Of a stretch of 64,000 nt of DNA, positions 9,291 to 18,646 are shown one piece after another. A model generated the notes under the pieces. That model did no database searches. It worked only from the letters and a program-made list of their open reading frames with translations, and was not told where the DNA came from. Source of the stretch: Dyadobacter chenwenxiniae (lineage in GTDB: Bacteria > Bacteroidota > Bacteroidia > Cytophagales > Spirosomataceae); NCBI RefSeq assembly GCF_022869785.1, contig NZ_CP094997.1, forward strand, positions 6,515,001-6,579,000, written 5' to 3'. Position 1 is the stretch's first letter, and every line of letters starts with the position of its first letter. The position numbers and the translations under genes are program-made.

Positions 9291-10967
9291 ATGAAATTGA
9301 TAAAAAACCTGACATTAAAATTCCTGATTGCAGGACTCATCATCAGCCCATCCGTTTTTAGTCAATCCAAAACAAAACCAGCCACAGCTAATGCGGACAA
9401 ACTTGCTCGTCCTAAGCTTGTTGTGGGTATTGTGGTGGATCAGATGCGCTATGATTACCTGTATCGCTATTATGACAAATACAAAGAAGGCGGCTTGAAA
9501 CGGTTGATGAATGAGGGTTTCAATTGCCGGAACAACCATTATCATTATGCATTGACGGTTACTGCCGCAGGACATTCGGCTATTTACACGGGATCATTGC
9601 CGGCAATCAATGGCATTGTCGGAAACGATTGGTATGATGCGCAGGCCGCAAAAACAGTCTACTGCACAGATGACAGCACGGTGGCAACCGTAGGAAGCAA
9701 CAATGGCGCAGTCGGCAAAATGTCGCCGCGCAACCTGCTTACCAGCACCGTCACGGATCAGTTGCGAATCGCCACCAATTTCCGTTCAAAAACCATCGGC
9801 GTGGCCATCAAGGACCGTGCTTCCATTTTGCCAGCGGGCCATGCGGCGACGGGCGCTTACTGGTTCGATGCAAAAACAGGAAATTTCGTAACCAGCACGT
9901 ATTACAGGGAGAATCTGCCGGACTGGGTGACCGCTTATAACAACCGCAAAATGCCTTCCGAATATTCGAAAGCGGGCTGGAAGTTATTACTGCCCATCGA
10001 GCAATACACGCAAAGCACTGCGGATGATGTAGTTTGGGAAGGTAAAATTTCGGGCGAACCCAAATCCATTTTCCCTCATGAACTTATCGGAACCGCTGGC
10101 GATGCTTACACCGTTATCACAACTTCTCCCTGGGGAAACACAATGACAAAAGATATGGCCATTGCAGCCATTAAGGGTGAAAATTTGGGCAAAGGGGCCG
10201 ATACAGACTTCCTGGCTGTGAGCTTTTCAACGCCAGACCGCATCGGACATGCATTTGGTCCAAACTCCGTGGAGCAAGAGGATAATTACCTGAAACTGGA
10301 TATGGAATTTGCCGATCTGTTCAATTTCCTTGATTCCTGGACAGGAAAAGGCAATTACACGGTTTTCCTGACAGCGGATCACGGCGCTATGGACGTTCCT
10401 GCATTTTGGAAAGAAAAGAAACTGCCTGCGGGCTTGATGAGCGCAACGGCGTTGACACGCACAGTTGTGAAAGCATTGAATGATGCTTATGGGGAAGGCG
10501 ATTACGTTGCGGCTTTCGAAAACTATCAGCTTTATTTGAATAAGGCCCTTTTGAAAGAAAAGAAAGTAAGCATTGCCGACGCTTACCAGGTTTTGCGCAC
10601 GGCCTTGCTTCCAATGGAAGGCGTTGCAGACTTGCTGAACCTGAGCGACATTGGCCGCGCTCCTTTGAATACATATCAATTGGAAATGTATAAAAACAAC
10701 ATTCACGCAAAACGCACCGGCGACATTCAGGTAATTGTGCAGCCGGGCTGGTTTGCGTCTGCGTACGCCACAGGAACGGATCACGGAACGCCCTATAATT
10801 ATGATACGCACGTGCCATTCCTGCTTTATGGCTGGGGAGTGAACAAAGGCGAAACACTGCGTCGGACCACGATAGCGGACATTGCGCCGACGATCTCTGC
10901 ATTGCTGCACATTCTGCCACCGAGCGGAAATGTGGGTAACCCCGTTGAAGAAGCACTCAAAAAGTAA
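9291..10967 (+). CDS. pafA: PafA-type alkaline phosphatase (copy 1, intact)
   Basis: A secreted, zinc-dependent phosphate-monoester phosphatase of 558 residues, with a signal peptide ending near residue 25. The active-site layout agrees with characterised PafA from Elizabethkingia, shifted by 11-12 residues: metal ligand Asp50 in VVDQMR, nucleophile Thr91 in TVTAAGH, Asn112 in GNDWYD, and Lys174/Arg176 in the KDR motif. Further metal ligands are Asp316/His320, Asp363/His364 and His498. The Thr nucleophile with Asn/Lys/Arg distinguishes PafA from PhoA. A paralogue follows directly downstream, behind a terminator. Its likely role is phosphate release from organic esters in the periplasm. Confidence 0.92.
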   Translation: MKLIKNLTLKFLIAGLIISPSVFSQSKTKPATANADKLARPKLVVGIVVDQMRYDYLYRYYDKYKEGGLKRLMNEGFNCRNNHYHYALTVTAAGHSAIYTGSLPAINGIVGNDWYDAQAAKTVYCTDDSTVATVGSNNGAVGKMSPRNLLTSTVTDQLRIATNFRSKTIGVAIKDRASILPAGHAATGAYWFDAKTGNFVTSTYYRENLPDWVTAYNNRKMPSEYSKAGWKLLLPIEQYTQSTADDVVWEGKISGEPKSIFPHELIGTAGDAYTVITTSPWGNTMTKDMAIAAIKGENLGKGADTDFLAVSFSTPDRIGHAFGPNSVEQEDNYLKLDMEFADLFNFLDSWTGKGNYTVFLTADHGAMDVPAFWKEKKLPAGLMSATALTRTVVKALNDAYGEGDYVAAFENYQLYLNKALLKEKKVSIADAYQVLRTALLPMEGVADLLNLSDIGRAPLNTYQLEMYKNNIHAKRTGDIQVIVQPGWFASAYATGTDHGTPYNYDTHVPFLLYGWGVNKGETLRRTTIADIAPTISALLHILPPSGNVGNPVEEALKK

Positions 10968-10974
10968 TTTAAAT

Positions 10975-11008
10975 CCCTTGCTGGCGTCACTGTTTGCAAG
11001 GGTTTTTT
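10975..11008 (+). terminator. Rho-independent terminator between the two phosphatase genes
   Basis: CCCTTGC pairs with GCAAGGG across a 14-base loop, followed by six T. It begins 7 bases after the stop of copy 1, so copy 2 probably depends on its own promoter or on read-through. Confidence 0.7.
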
Positions 11009-11030
11009 GTTTAATAAATATTCCTGAACC

Positions 11031-12687
11031 GTGAGAAAAATTTGCTTAAAAGCGTTGCTTATACTGCTTTCTGTATCTGCATTCGCCCAAACTTCCAAGA
11101 AAGCTGTCCCCAAATCTTCGCCTCTCGCCCGTCCTAAGCTTGTAGTCGGCATTGTGGTGGATCAGATGCGTTATGACTATTTGTATCGCTATTACGATCA
11201 ATATCAGGAAGGTGGTTTTAAAAGAATGATGAATGAGGGTTTCAACTGTCGGAACAACCATTATAATTATGCATTAACGGTAACTGCTGCCGGTCATGCG
11301 TCTGCATATACAGGCTCAGTGCCCGCAATCAATGGCATTGTAGGCAACGAATGGTTTGACCCGATCACCAGGCAAAGCATTTATTGTGTGGAAGACAGCA
11401 CTGTAAAAACGGTTGGGAGCACTAACACAACGGTGGGTAAGATGTCTCCGAAAAATTTGCTGACCAGCACAGTTTCTGATCAATTAAGGATCGCGACTAA
11501 CTTTCGTAACAAGACAATTGCCGTTGCGATCAAGGACAGGGGATCCATTTTTACCGGGCGGGCACACGGCCAATGGTTCCTATTGGTTCGATTCCAAAAC
11601 CGGGAACTGGGTGACAAGCACTTATTATATGGATGACCTTCCGCAATGGGTGAAAGATTATAATGCCAGGAAAATGCCTTCTGCCTATTTACAAAAAGGC
11701 TGGCAATTGTTGCTTTCCGCAGATAATTACGGCCAAAGCTCACCAGACGACGTGGATTGGGAAGGCAAATTGCCAGGGGCGAAAAGGCCCGTTTTTCCTT
11801 ATGATCTGGCTGGTTTGGCTGGTGATGCCTTTGGGGTGGTAACGGATACACCGTGGGGAAACACGATCACGAAAGAAATGGCTATCGAGGCCATTAAAGG
11901 TGAAAATCTGGGTAAAGGAAAAGATACCGATTTCCTGGCGATCAGCTTTTCGTCACCGGATAAGATCGGGCATAGGGTAGGGCCTAATTCCATTGAGCAG
12001 CAAGACGATTTTCTGCGGCTCGACAGGGAATTTGCGGAGCTTTTCGGCTTCCTGGATAGCTGGGTAGGAAAAGGTGAATACACGGTTTTCCTGACTGCCG
12101 ATCACGGCGTTGTGGATGTTCCTGGTTTCGCGGCGGCGCACAAGCTTCCTTCCGGCCTGGTGGAACGCAGAGTTGTGAATGCCACCGTTGATAAAGCATT
12201 GGATGATGCCTTTGGAAAAGAAAAATATGTGTTGAGCAGAGAGAATAACCAGCTTTATTTTGATCATGACCTTTTGCAAAAAAAGAAAATAACCGTTGCT
12301 ATGGCGACAGACGTAATCCGCGAAGCATTGCTAAAAGTCCCGGGCGTAGCGGACGTCCTGAACCTGACGGATATGGGAAAAGCGCCTTTGAACACTTTTC
12401 AGCTGGAATTATACAAGAACAATGTAAATGCCAAACGCAGCGGAGATGTGCAGATCCTTTCCCAGCCAGGATGGTTTTACGGAACGCCAACAGGAACTTC
12501 CCACGGCACACCATACAATTACGACACGCAGGTTCCTTTTGTCATGTTTGGATGGGGGATAAATAAAGGAGAAACATTGCGCCGGACTTCGGTTTCGGAC
12601 ATTGCGCCTACTGTTGCTTCATTGCTGCACATTCTACCCGCCAGCGGGAATATTGGAAATCCGGTAGAAGAGGCTATTAAGAAGTGA
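11031..12687 (+). pseudogene. PafA-type alkaline phosphatase (copy 2), frame broken at 11548-11552
   Basis: A tandem paralogue of the gene just upstream, starting at a GTG (11031) that opens a signal peptide ending AFAQ. The first frame runs to 11636 and carries the metal Asp, nucleophile Thr, Asn and the KDR motif. The homology then continues in another frame to 12687 with LPGGH, the other metal ligands (PDKIGH, ADHG, SHGTPYNYD) and a normal C-terminus. Copy 1 has KDRASILPAGH here. Deleting one T from the five-T run at 11548-11552 would restore KDRGSILPGGH and a 551-residue protein. Either the copy is a recent pseudogene or the run is a sequencing error. Every other active-site position is intact, which favours a recent event or an error. 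Confidence 0.85.
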
Positions 12688-12694
12688 ATTATAC

Positions 12695-12748
12695 TAAAAA
12701 AAGAGGCTGTATAGCGGAGTTAATCCTTTGCTATGCAGCCTCTTTTTT
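12695..12748. terminator. Bidirectional terminator between converging genes
   Basis: An 18-bp stem, AAAAAGAGGCTG-ATAGC with its complement, has one G-T pair and is flanked by A and T runs on either side. It can serve both the phosphatase copy on the plus strand and the NfeD gene on the minus strand. Confidence 0.8.
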
Positions 12749-12775
12749 ATGAATGTTCAGGTTTTTAGTCAATGT

Positions 12776-13210
12776 TCAAGATTCTTCTACAATCAGCAGG
12801 ATGCCATCTGCCTGCTTGATCACGACCTTACTTCCTGCTGCTATCGACGTGTGGTTGACCGAATTCGCCTTCCATTCAGCACCGCGATAGTATATTTTAC
12901 CTTCTCCTTCTGCGGGGATATCCTTGATAACCATGGCCGTTTCGCCCACAAACTCATTATATTCAGCGGCTCCCTTCCGGTCCAGCAACCTGCGCGCATG
13001 TTTACGTAAAACAAGCATGGAAACCAGGGAAATCACGGAAAAAGCGATGATCTGACTTTCTGTACTGGTAAGCAAGCCTATGGCTGCAAGTAGCGAGGTA
13101 AATAACGCACCAATCGCAAAAAACACGAACACGAGTAAAACACTGACCAACTCTGCGATAAGCATGATCAGTCCAACGATAAGCCATATTTGCGGCAGCG
13201 ACAAATCCAT
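12776..13210 (-). CDS. NfeD-like membrane protein (short form)
   Basis: A 144-residue protein of the short NfeD type: three to four membrane segments in residues 5-75, then a soluble OB-fold domain (about 85-140) with the usual FVGETA start. It has no N-terminal ClpP-like protease domain. Short NfeD proteins pair with stomatin-like proteins in membrane microdomains, and the gene immediately upstream encodes one. I take the ATG at 13210, one base after the qmcA stop. A start further upstream, at 13237, would run into the stomatin gene. The two genes are clearly one operon. Confidence 0.85.
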   Translation of the reverse strand: MDLSLPQIWLIVGLIMLIAELVSVLLVFVFFAIGALFTSLLAAIGLLTSTESQIIAFSVISLVSMLVLRKHARRLLDRKGAAEYNEFVGETAMVIKDIPAEGEGKIYYRGAEWKANSVNHTSIAAGSKVVIKQADGILLIVEES

Positions 13211-13211
13211 A

Positions 13212-14126
13212 CTATTTCTTCGGTTCTGATTTAACAACAGTAAGCGCAGTGGCGATCAGGGAGCTCATATCGGCGAGGTTCGCGGGTAAAATAAGCGTGT
13301 TGCCGGCCTTGGCCAGCTTACCAAATTGTTCCACATAATTTTCGGCCACTTTCAACTGGACCGCTTCCGAACCGCCATCCATCTGGATCGCCTGCGCTAC
13401 TAATCTGATGCTTTCCGCAGTTGCTTCCGCAACCGACCGCAATGCTGCTGCTTCCCCTTCCGCCTCATTAATCTGTCTCAATTTTATACCCTCCGACTCC
13501 AAAACCACCTTTTGTTTCTGACCTTCGGCAACATTGATCGCCGCTTGTTTCTCACCGTCAGACTGCAAAATCACAGCCCTTCTTTCTCTTTCTGCCTGCA
13601 TTTGTTTTTCCATAGCAATCAGAACGCTTTGTGGGGGCGTGATATTTTTGATCTCGTACCGTAATACTTTCACGCCCCAGCCTGTCGCAGCCTCGTCGAT
13701 CGATTCCACAACGGCACGGTTAATGGTCATACGTTCCTCGAATGTTTTATCAAGGTCCAGCTTTCCAATCTCGCTACGCATGGTCGTTTGCGCGAGCTGG
13801 ATTACTGCAAATGTGTAGTCTGCTATGCCGTAAGCGGCTTTTTTCGGATCAATAACCTGTATAAAAATGACTCCGTCCATACGCACCTGAACGTTATCGC
13901 GGGTGATGCATATCTGCTCGGGAATGTCGATGGCAGTTTCTTTGAGCGTGTATTTGTAGGCTATACGGTCGAAAAAGGGGATAATGAAGTTGATGCCGGG
14001 TTGAAGGACGGCGTAAAATTTGCCGAGCCGCTCCATAATGTAGGCGGTCTGCTGCGGGATTACTTTCACGGTCATCAGGATCGTGAATACAACGAGGACT
14101 AATAATACTATAAGTGGAGTAGTCAT
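13212..14126 (-). CDS. qmcA: SPFH/band-7 (stomatin-like) membrane protein
   Basis: A 304-residue protein: one N-terminal membrane anchor (about 4-22), an SPFH/band-7 domain (about 22-190), then an Ala/Glu/Gln-rich coiled-coil segment (about 190-255) with repeated AEGE-type motifs, and a C-terminal oligomerisation region. Such proteins form large membrane-associated rings and organise functional microdomains. Translation is likely coupled to the NfeD gene one base downstream. A perfect 15-bp inverted repeat ends three bases before its start codon, and may affect its expression. Confidence 0.88.
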   Translation of the reverse strand: MTTPLIVLLVLVVFTILMTVKVIPQQTAYIMERLGKFYAVLQPGINFIIPFFDRIAYKYTLKETAIDIPEQICITRDNVQVRMDGVIFIQVIDPKKAAYGIADYTFAVIQLAQTTMRSEIGKLDLDKTFEERMTINRAVVESIDEAATGWGVKVLRYEIKNITPPQSVLIAMEKQMQAERERRAVILQSDGEKQAAINVAEGQKQKVVLESEGIKLRQINEAEGEAAALRSVAEATAESIRLVAQAIQMDGGSEAVQLKVAENYVEQFGKLAKAGNTLILPANLADMSSLIATALTVVKSEPKK

Positions 14127-14129
14127 TTA

Positions 14130-14173
14130 AAGTCATGTTATGGTCTATTGCGAAAATAACCATAACATGACTT
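14130..14173. repeat. Perfect 15-bp inverted repeat just before the stomatin gene
   Basis: AAGTCATGTTATGGT at 14130-14144 is exactly complementary to 14159-14173, with a 14-base spacer. On the minus strand the hairpin ends three bases before the ATG of the stomatin gene and lies 78 bases after the acyl-CoA dehydrogenase stop. It has no long T tract. It may be a weak terminator, an operator, or a leader hairpin that hides the ribosome-binding region. Confidence 0.75.
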
Positions 14174-14251
14174 CCTTCCTACTGCTTCACGCACCAGTGT
14201 AACGGAAACTTGCTCGTCGGTTTAAGATGGGGATGGATGGTTACGGATATA

Positions 14252-15418
14252 TTAATTTTTCAATATTTCTTTTGATATAACCATTTTTTGAATTTCGCTT
14301 GTGCCTTCTCCAATGGTGCAAAGCTTGCTGTCACGATAAAACTTTTCGGCCGGATAATCCTTCACAAAACCATAACCGCCAAAGATTTGAACGGCCTCAT
14401 TCGCAACTCTTACGGCTGTTTCGGAAGAATGATACTTGGCAACGGAGCTCGCCAGCGCCACTTTCTGGCCCGAATCTTTCAATGCTGCAGCGTGGAAAGT
14501 AAGCAATGTTGAAGCTTGCACATCCGTATACATGTCCGCAAGCTTGAATGCAATCGCCTGGAAGTCACAGATCGCTTTGCCGAATTGTTTTCGTTCTTTG
14601 GAATAAGCCAACGCCGCCTCATATGCGCCTAATGCAGTGCCTACGCCCAATGCTGCAATGGAGATCCGTCCGCCGTCGAGGACTTTTAATGATTGGATAA
14701 AACCATCACCCACTTCGCCAAGTCGCTGACTATCTGAAACGCGGCAATCCTGAAAAATAAGCTCCACCGTTTCCGAAGCGCGCATGCCGAGCTTGTCTTC
14801 TTTACGCCCCGAAGTGAATCCTGGCGTTCCTTGCTCAATGATAAATGCGGTTGCGCCGTGCTTGTCGCCGGGCTCGCCGGTTCGGGTAATGATAACGGCC
14901 ACATCCCCTGATTTTCCGTTGGTTATGAAGTTCTTGGAACCGTTAATGATCCAGTCGCCGCCGTCGCGAACGGCAACCGTTTGCATATTGCCTGCATCGG
15001 AGCCTGTATTGGGTTCGGTGAGCCCCCAGGCCCCTACATTTCGCCCCGAAGCCAGCTTGGGAAGATAGGTTTGTTTTTGGTCTTCATTACCAAACATTAA
15101 TATATGATTTGTGCAAAGCGAGTTATGTGCTGCCATGGATAATCCCACCGAAGGATCTGTTTTGGAAAGCTCAATGATGGCCGTTACATATTCTTTATAT
15201 CCTAATCCCGTTCCGCCGTATTGCTCAGGAACCAGCATGCCCATCAGGCCCAATTCACCCAGACTGTGAAACAATGTTTTGGGGAATTGCTGGGCTTCGT
15301 CCCACTCCCTTATATTAGGCTTTATATGGATAGCCGCAAAGTCTTTAACCGTTTCCCGGATCAGGTCACAGGTTTGTTCGCGCTGGCTTTCAATAGAATC
15401 CTCTTTAATCAAGTCCAT
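14252..15418 (-). CDS. Acyl-CoA dehydrogenase
   Basis: A cytoplasmic flavoenzyme of 388 residues that oxidises acyl-CoA to trans-2-enoyl-CoA in fatty-acid or branched-chain acyl degradation. The N-terminal helical domain, the FAD-binding middle segment (WGLTEPNTGSDAG) and the C-terminal domain with FGGYGFVKDYP are all present. The catalytic base is probably Glu371, in the IGEGTSEIQ motif. This position is typical of short/medium-chain enzymes rather than isovaleryl-CoA dehydrogenase, but chain length cannot be fixed from sequence alone. It stands alone on the minus strand, with no electron-transfer flavoprotein gene nearby. Confidence 0.9.
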   Translation of the reverse strand: MDLIKEDSIESQREQTCDLIRETVKDFAAIHIKPNIREWDEAQQFPKTLFHSLGELGLMGMLVPEQYGGTGLGYKEYVTAIIELSKTDPSVGLSMAAHNSLCTNHILMFGNEDQKQTYLPKLASGRNVGAWGLTEPNTGSDAGNMQTVAVRDGGDWIINGSKNFITNGKSGDVAVIITRTGEPGDKHGATAFIIEQGTPGFTSGRKEDKLGMRASETVELIFQDCRVSDSQRLGEVGDGFIQSLKVLDGGRISIAALGVGTALGAYEAALAYSKERKQFGKAICDFQAIAFKLADMYTDVQASTLLTFHAAALKDSGQKVALASSVAKYHSSETAVRVANEAVQIFGGYGFVKDYPAEKFYRDSKLCTIGEGTSEIQKMVISKEILKN

Positions 15419-15529
15419 ATTTGCTGATGATTATATAGTGATATTCAATGTTAACAAGATTTGTATTAAAATCACCATCCGTAAACGAACAAATCCTACA
15501 TCATGCGGTGAAGATTCATTTAAAAAAAT

Positions 15530-15537
15530 TACTTTTG
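15530..15537 (+). promoter_or_regulatory. Putative -7 box upstream of ugd
   Basis: TACTTTTG matches TAnnTTTG about 93 bases before the ugd ATG, in an AT-rich stretch between the divergent acyl-CoA dehydrogenase and ugd. The -33 element is not evident. Confidence 0.35.
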
Positions 15538-15629
15538 CATACCTCGAATGTTAGCCGTCTTGGTTAAGTACAAATATTTAACGTTAATTAATAAGTGTCA
15601 TAACAGCTATATAATAATTATCACATTTT

Positions 15630-16946
15630 ATGAAAATCGCAGTTGTAGGAACAGGGTACGTTGGTTTGGTTACTGGAACATGCTTCGCCGAGACGGGCAA
15701 CCAGGTGACCTGCGTAGACATTGATGTCAGAAAAGTTGAACGGTTGCAAAAAGGAGATATTCCCATCTACGAGCCAGGGCTTGATGTTCTTTTTGATCGC
15801 AATGTGGCGGAAGGCCGCTTGGTATTTACAACCAATCTTGCAGAAGGAATTAAAGATGCTGAAGTTATTTTTCTTGCGCTTCCGACACCTCCGGGCGAAG
15901 ATGGTTCTGCCGATTTGAAATATATTCTTAAAGTAGCCGACGATCTTGGACACATCCTGGATAAATACGCGGTTATCATTGATAAAAGCACAGTGCCGGT
16001 TGGGACTGCCGAAAAGGTAAATGCCGCAATCGCTGCCAATGCAAAAGTTAAATTCGACGTCGTTTCAAACCCTGAATTTTTGCGCGAAGGCGTTGCAGTT
16101 GAAGATTTCATGAAGCCAGACCGCGTTGTGGTTGGAACTTCGTCGGAGAAAGCGAAGAAAGTAATGGAGAAATTGTACGCGCCATTGGTGAGACAAGGTA
16201 ACCCGGTTATTTTCATGGACGAACGTTCTGCTGAAATGACTAAATATGCTGCCAACTCATTCCTGGCCATGAAAATCACTTTCATGAACGAAATCGCAAA
16301 CCTTTGCGAGAAAGTGGGCGCAAATGTAGACGATATCCGTCGTGGTATCGGAACGGACAGCCGTATTGGAAAGCGCTTTTTGTTTGCAGGAATCGGTTAC
16401 GGCGGAAGCTGTTTCCCGAAAGACGTGCAGGCGCTTGCCAAAACTTCAAAAGATTACAACTACGATTTCCGCATCCTGCAATCCGTTATGGATGTGAACG
16501 ATGACCAGAAGAAAAAGCTTTTGCCGATGGTAGACAGCTATTTTGGTGGAAATCTGAAGGATAAAACCATAGCAGTCTGGGGATTGGCCTTTAAGCCATA
16601 TACGGATGACATACGTGAAGCACCAGCTTTGGAAAATATCAATGCTTTGCTGGAAGCAGGAGCAAAAGTCACTGTCTATGATCCCGAAGCAATGACCAAC
16701 GTAAAGCAGATCCTTGGCGATAAAGTAACTTTCTGTCATACGCCGTATGCTGCTTTGGACGATGCTGACGCATTGATGATCTTTACCGAATGGCCACAGT
16801 TCCGTACACCAGAGTTTGAAAAAATGAGCAGATTGCTCAAAAACAAAGTAGTTTTTGACGGAAGAAACCTCTATGAACTGGGTACCATGCGCGAAATGGG
16901 TTACACTTATTTCAGCATCGGAAGGGAAAAAGTAGTTCCAGCTTAA
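15630..16946 (+). CDS. ugd: UDP-glucose 6-dehydrogenase
   Basis: Oxidises UDP-glucose to UDP-glucuronate with two NAD+ in the cytoplasm. The protein has 438 residues with the Rossmann motif GTGYVG near the N-terminus, the central dimerisation helix, and the catalytic Cys261 in GGSCFPKD. The C-terminal UDP-binding domain is complete. The gene 39 bases downstream encodes a UDP-glucuronate decarboxylase, the next step toward UDP-xylose, so the two form an operon that supplies nucleotide sugars for capsule, lipopolysaccharide or glycoprotein glycans. An upstream TAnnTTTG element is present. Confidence 0.95.
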   Translation: MKIAVVGTGYVGLVTGTCFAETGNQVTCVDIDVRKVERLQKGDIPIYEPGLDVLFDRNVAEGRLVFTTNLAEGIKDAEVIFLALPTPPGEDGSADLKYILKVADDLGHILDKYAVIIDKSTVPVGTAEKVNAAIAANAKVKFDVVSNPEFLREGVAVEDFMKPDRVVVGTSSEKAKKVMEKLYAPLVRQGNPVIFMDERSAEMTKYAANSFLAMKITFMNEIANLCEKVGANVDDIRRGIGTDSRIGKRFLFAGIGYGGSCFPKDVQALAKTSKDYNYDFRILQSVMDVNDDQKKKLLPMVDSYFGGNLKDKTIAVWGLAFKPYTDDIREAPALENINALLEAGAKVTVYDPEAMTNVKQILGDKVTFCHTPYAALDDADALMIFTEWPQFRTPEFEKMSRLLKNKVVFDGRNLYELGTMREMGYTYFSIGREKVVPA

Positions 16947-16985
16947 TTGGGAAGTCAATATAACATTAAACCTATCTCATTTTAA

Positions 16986-17978
16986 ATGAAACGTGTATTA
17001 ATAACCGGAGCGGCGGGTTTCCTCGGTTCGCACCTTTGCGAGCGGTTCCTTAAAGAGGGCATGTATGTGATCGGGATGGATAACCTCATTACCGGCGACA
17101 TGCGGAATATTGAGCATCTGATGCCCGATCCGAATTTCGAGTTTAACCACCACGATGTGACGAAGTTCGTACACGTGCCAGGTGACCTGGATTACATCAT
17201 GCACTTCGCATCACCTGCCAGCCCGATCGACTATTTGAAAATTCCTATTCAAACCCTTAAAGTGGGTGCGATGGGGACGCATAATTTGCTTGGACTTGCA
17301 CGCGTAAAAAATGCACGTTTTATTATCGCTTCAACGTCGGAAGTTTACGGTGATCCATTGGTTCACCCACAAACAGAAGATTACTGGGGCCATGTTAACC
17401 CGATCGGGCCGCGTGGCTGCTATGATGAGGCAAAACGTTATCAGGAAGCGATCACAATGGCTTACCATCGGTATCACCAACTGGAAACACGGATTGTAAG
17501 GATCTTTAATACTTACGGACCTAGAATGCGCCTCAATGACGGACGTGTATTGCCTGCATTCATCGGGCAAGCACTAAGAGGTGAGGACATTACTGTATTC
17601 GGTGACGGAACCCAAACACGCGCATTCTGTTACGTGGATGATCTGGTTGAAGGCATTTACCGATTGCTAATGAGCGATTATTCTTTGCCTGTTAACATTG
17701 GAAACCCTTCTGAAATTACCATTGGGGAATTCGCTGAGGAAATAATTAAACTGACGGGAACGGATCAGAAAGTGATTTATCAACCGCTTCCGCAGGACGA
17801 TCCGAAACAGCGTCAGCCGGACATAACATTAGCAAAAGAAATCCTGGGCTGGGAGCCAAAAGTTTCGCGCGAGGAAGGTCTGCGCATCACTTACGACTAC
17901 TTCCGCAACTTGCCGAAAGAAAGGCTTTATGAAGAATCAAATCACAGAGGTTTCGAAAATTTCAGCGGTTCCAAATAG
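16986..17978 (+). CDS. uxs: UDP-glucuronate decarboxylase (UDP-xylose synthase), extended SDR
   Basis: A 330-residue extended short-chain dehydrogenase/reductase. The NAD-binding motif GAAGFLG is at residues 8-14 and the active-site pair Tyr146/Lys150 is in GCYDEAKR. The family converts UDP-glucuronate to UDP-xylose. The segments HFASPASP and NTYGPRM are typical of UDP-xylose synthase rather than of UDP-glucose 4-epimerase. It follows ugd, which makes its substrate, and is followed by a strong terminator, so it ends the operon. Confidence 0.9.
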   Translation: MKRVLITGAAGFLGSHLCERFLKEGMYVIGMDNLITGDMRNIEHLMPDPNFEFNHHDVTKFVHVPGDLDYIMHFASPASPIDYLKIPIQTLKVGAMGTHNLLGLARVKNARFIIASTSEVYGDPLVHPQTEDYWGHVNPIGPRGCYDEAKRYQEAITMAYHRYHQLETRIVRIFNTYGPRMRLNDGRVLPAFIGQALRGEDITVFGDGTQTRAFCYVDDLVEGIYRLLMSDYSLPVNIGNPSEITIGEFAEEIIKLTGTDQKVIYQPLPQDDPKQRQPDITLAKEILGWEPKVSREEGLRITYDYFRNLPKERLYEESNHRGFENFSGSK

Positions 17979-18002
17979 AGATATTTTAGAAAGAAAGTGC
18001 AC

Positions 18003-18030
18003 AAAAAATCCCGCGAAAGCGGGATTTTTT
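18003..18030. terminator. Bidirectional terminator between the decarboxylase gene and frr
   Basis: AAAAAATCCCGC and GCGGGATTTTTT form a 12-bp perfect stem closed by a GAAA tetraloop. It serves the sugar operon and, from the other strand, frr. Confidence 0.92.
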
Positions 18031-18057
18031 GTTTGTAAGCCCATGATACAAAACTCA

Positions 18058-18618
18058 CTAGACTTCCATGATTTCTTTTTCCTTGGCATTGAAGATCTGC
18101 TCCACTTTGGAAATAAAACCGTCAGTGAGTTTCTGAACGCGGTCCTCACTCAATTTGATCAAATCCTCGGCAACACCTTCCTTGGTAAGCTTACGCAAAG
18201 AATTATTCGCATCCTGACGGATGTTACGAATGTTGATCTTTGCAGTCTCAATTTCGTTTTTTGCACGCTTAACGAGCTCTCGTCTGCGTTCCTCGTTCAA
18301 TGGAGGAACTGAGATCCGGATCATTTCACCATCATTAGAGGGTGCAAAACCAAGGTTACCGTTACGGATCGCCTTTTCAATCTCATTGATAATCTTTTTC
18401 TCAAACGGTCTGATCGCAATCGTCCGGGCGTCGGGCGTGTTGATCGTAGCCACGTTTTGCAACGGCGTCATTGATCCGTAATATTCAATCTGAAGACCTT
18501 CGAGCATTTGAGGAGATGCTTTTCCGGCGCGTATTTTGCCCAGTTCAATGATAAGGTGCTTGATGGCGCCTTCCATGGTGTCCTTGGCGTCATCCAGATA
18601 TAATTCTATTTCTTCCAT
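18058..18618 (-). CDS. frr: Ribosome recycling factor
   Basis: A 186-residue protein of normal length that splits post-termination ribosomes together with EF-G. Recognised by the segment RAGKASPQMLEG, the NVATINTPDARTI stretch, and the conserved helix RRRELVKRAKNEIE. It lies 28 bases downstream of pyrH on the same strand, the arrangement common to most bacteria (pyrH-frr). Confidence 0.97.
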   Translation of the reverse strand: MEEIELYLDDAKDTMEGAIKHLIIELGKIRAGKASPQMLEGLQIEYYGSMTPLQNVATINTPDARTIAIRPFEKKIINEIEKAIRNGNLGFAPSNDGEMIRISVPPLNEERRRELVKRAKNEIETAKINIRNIRQDANNSLRKLTKEGVAEDLIKLSEDRVQKLTDGFISKVEQIFNAKEKEIMEV

Positions 18619-18646
18619 TATTTTGTAGTAAGATATTGTATTACTG

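Noticed and set aside
11545..11560. Programmed ribosomal frameshifting in the second phosphatase gene
   Set aside because: The site has only five T and no slippery heptamer or downstream stimulatory structure that I can see. A sequencing error or recent mutation is simpler.
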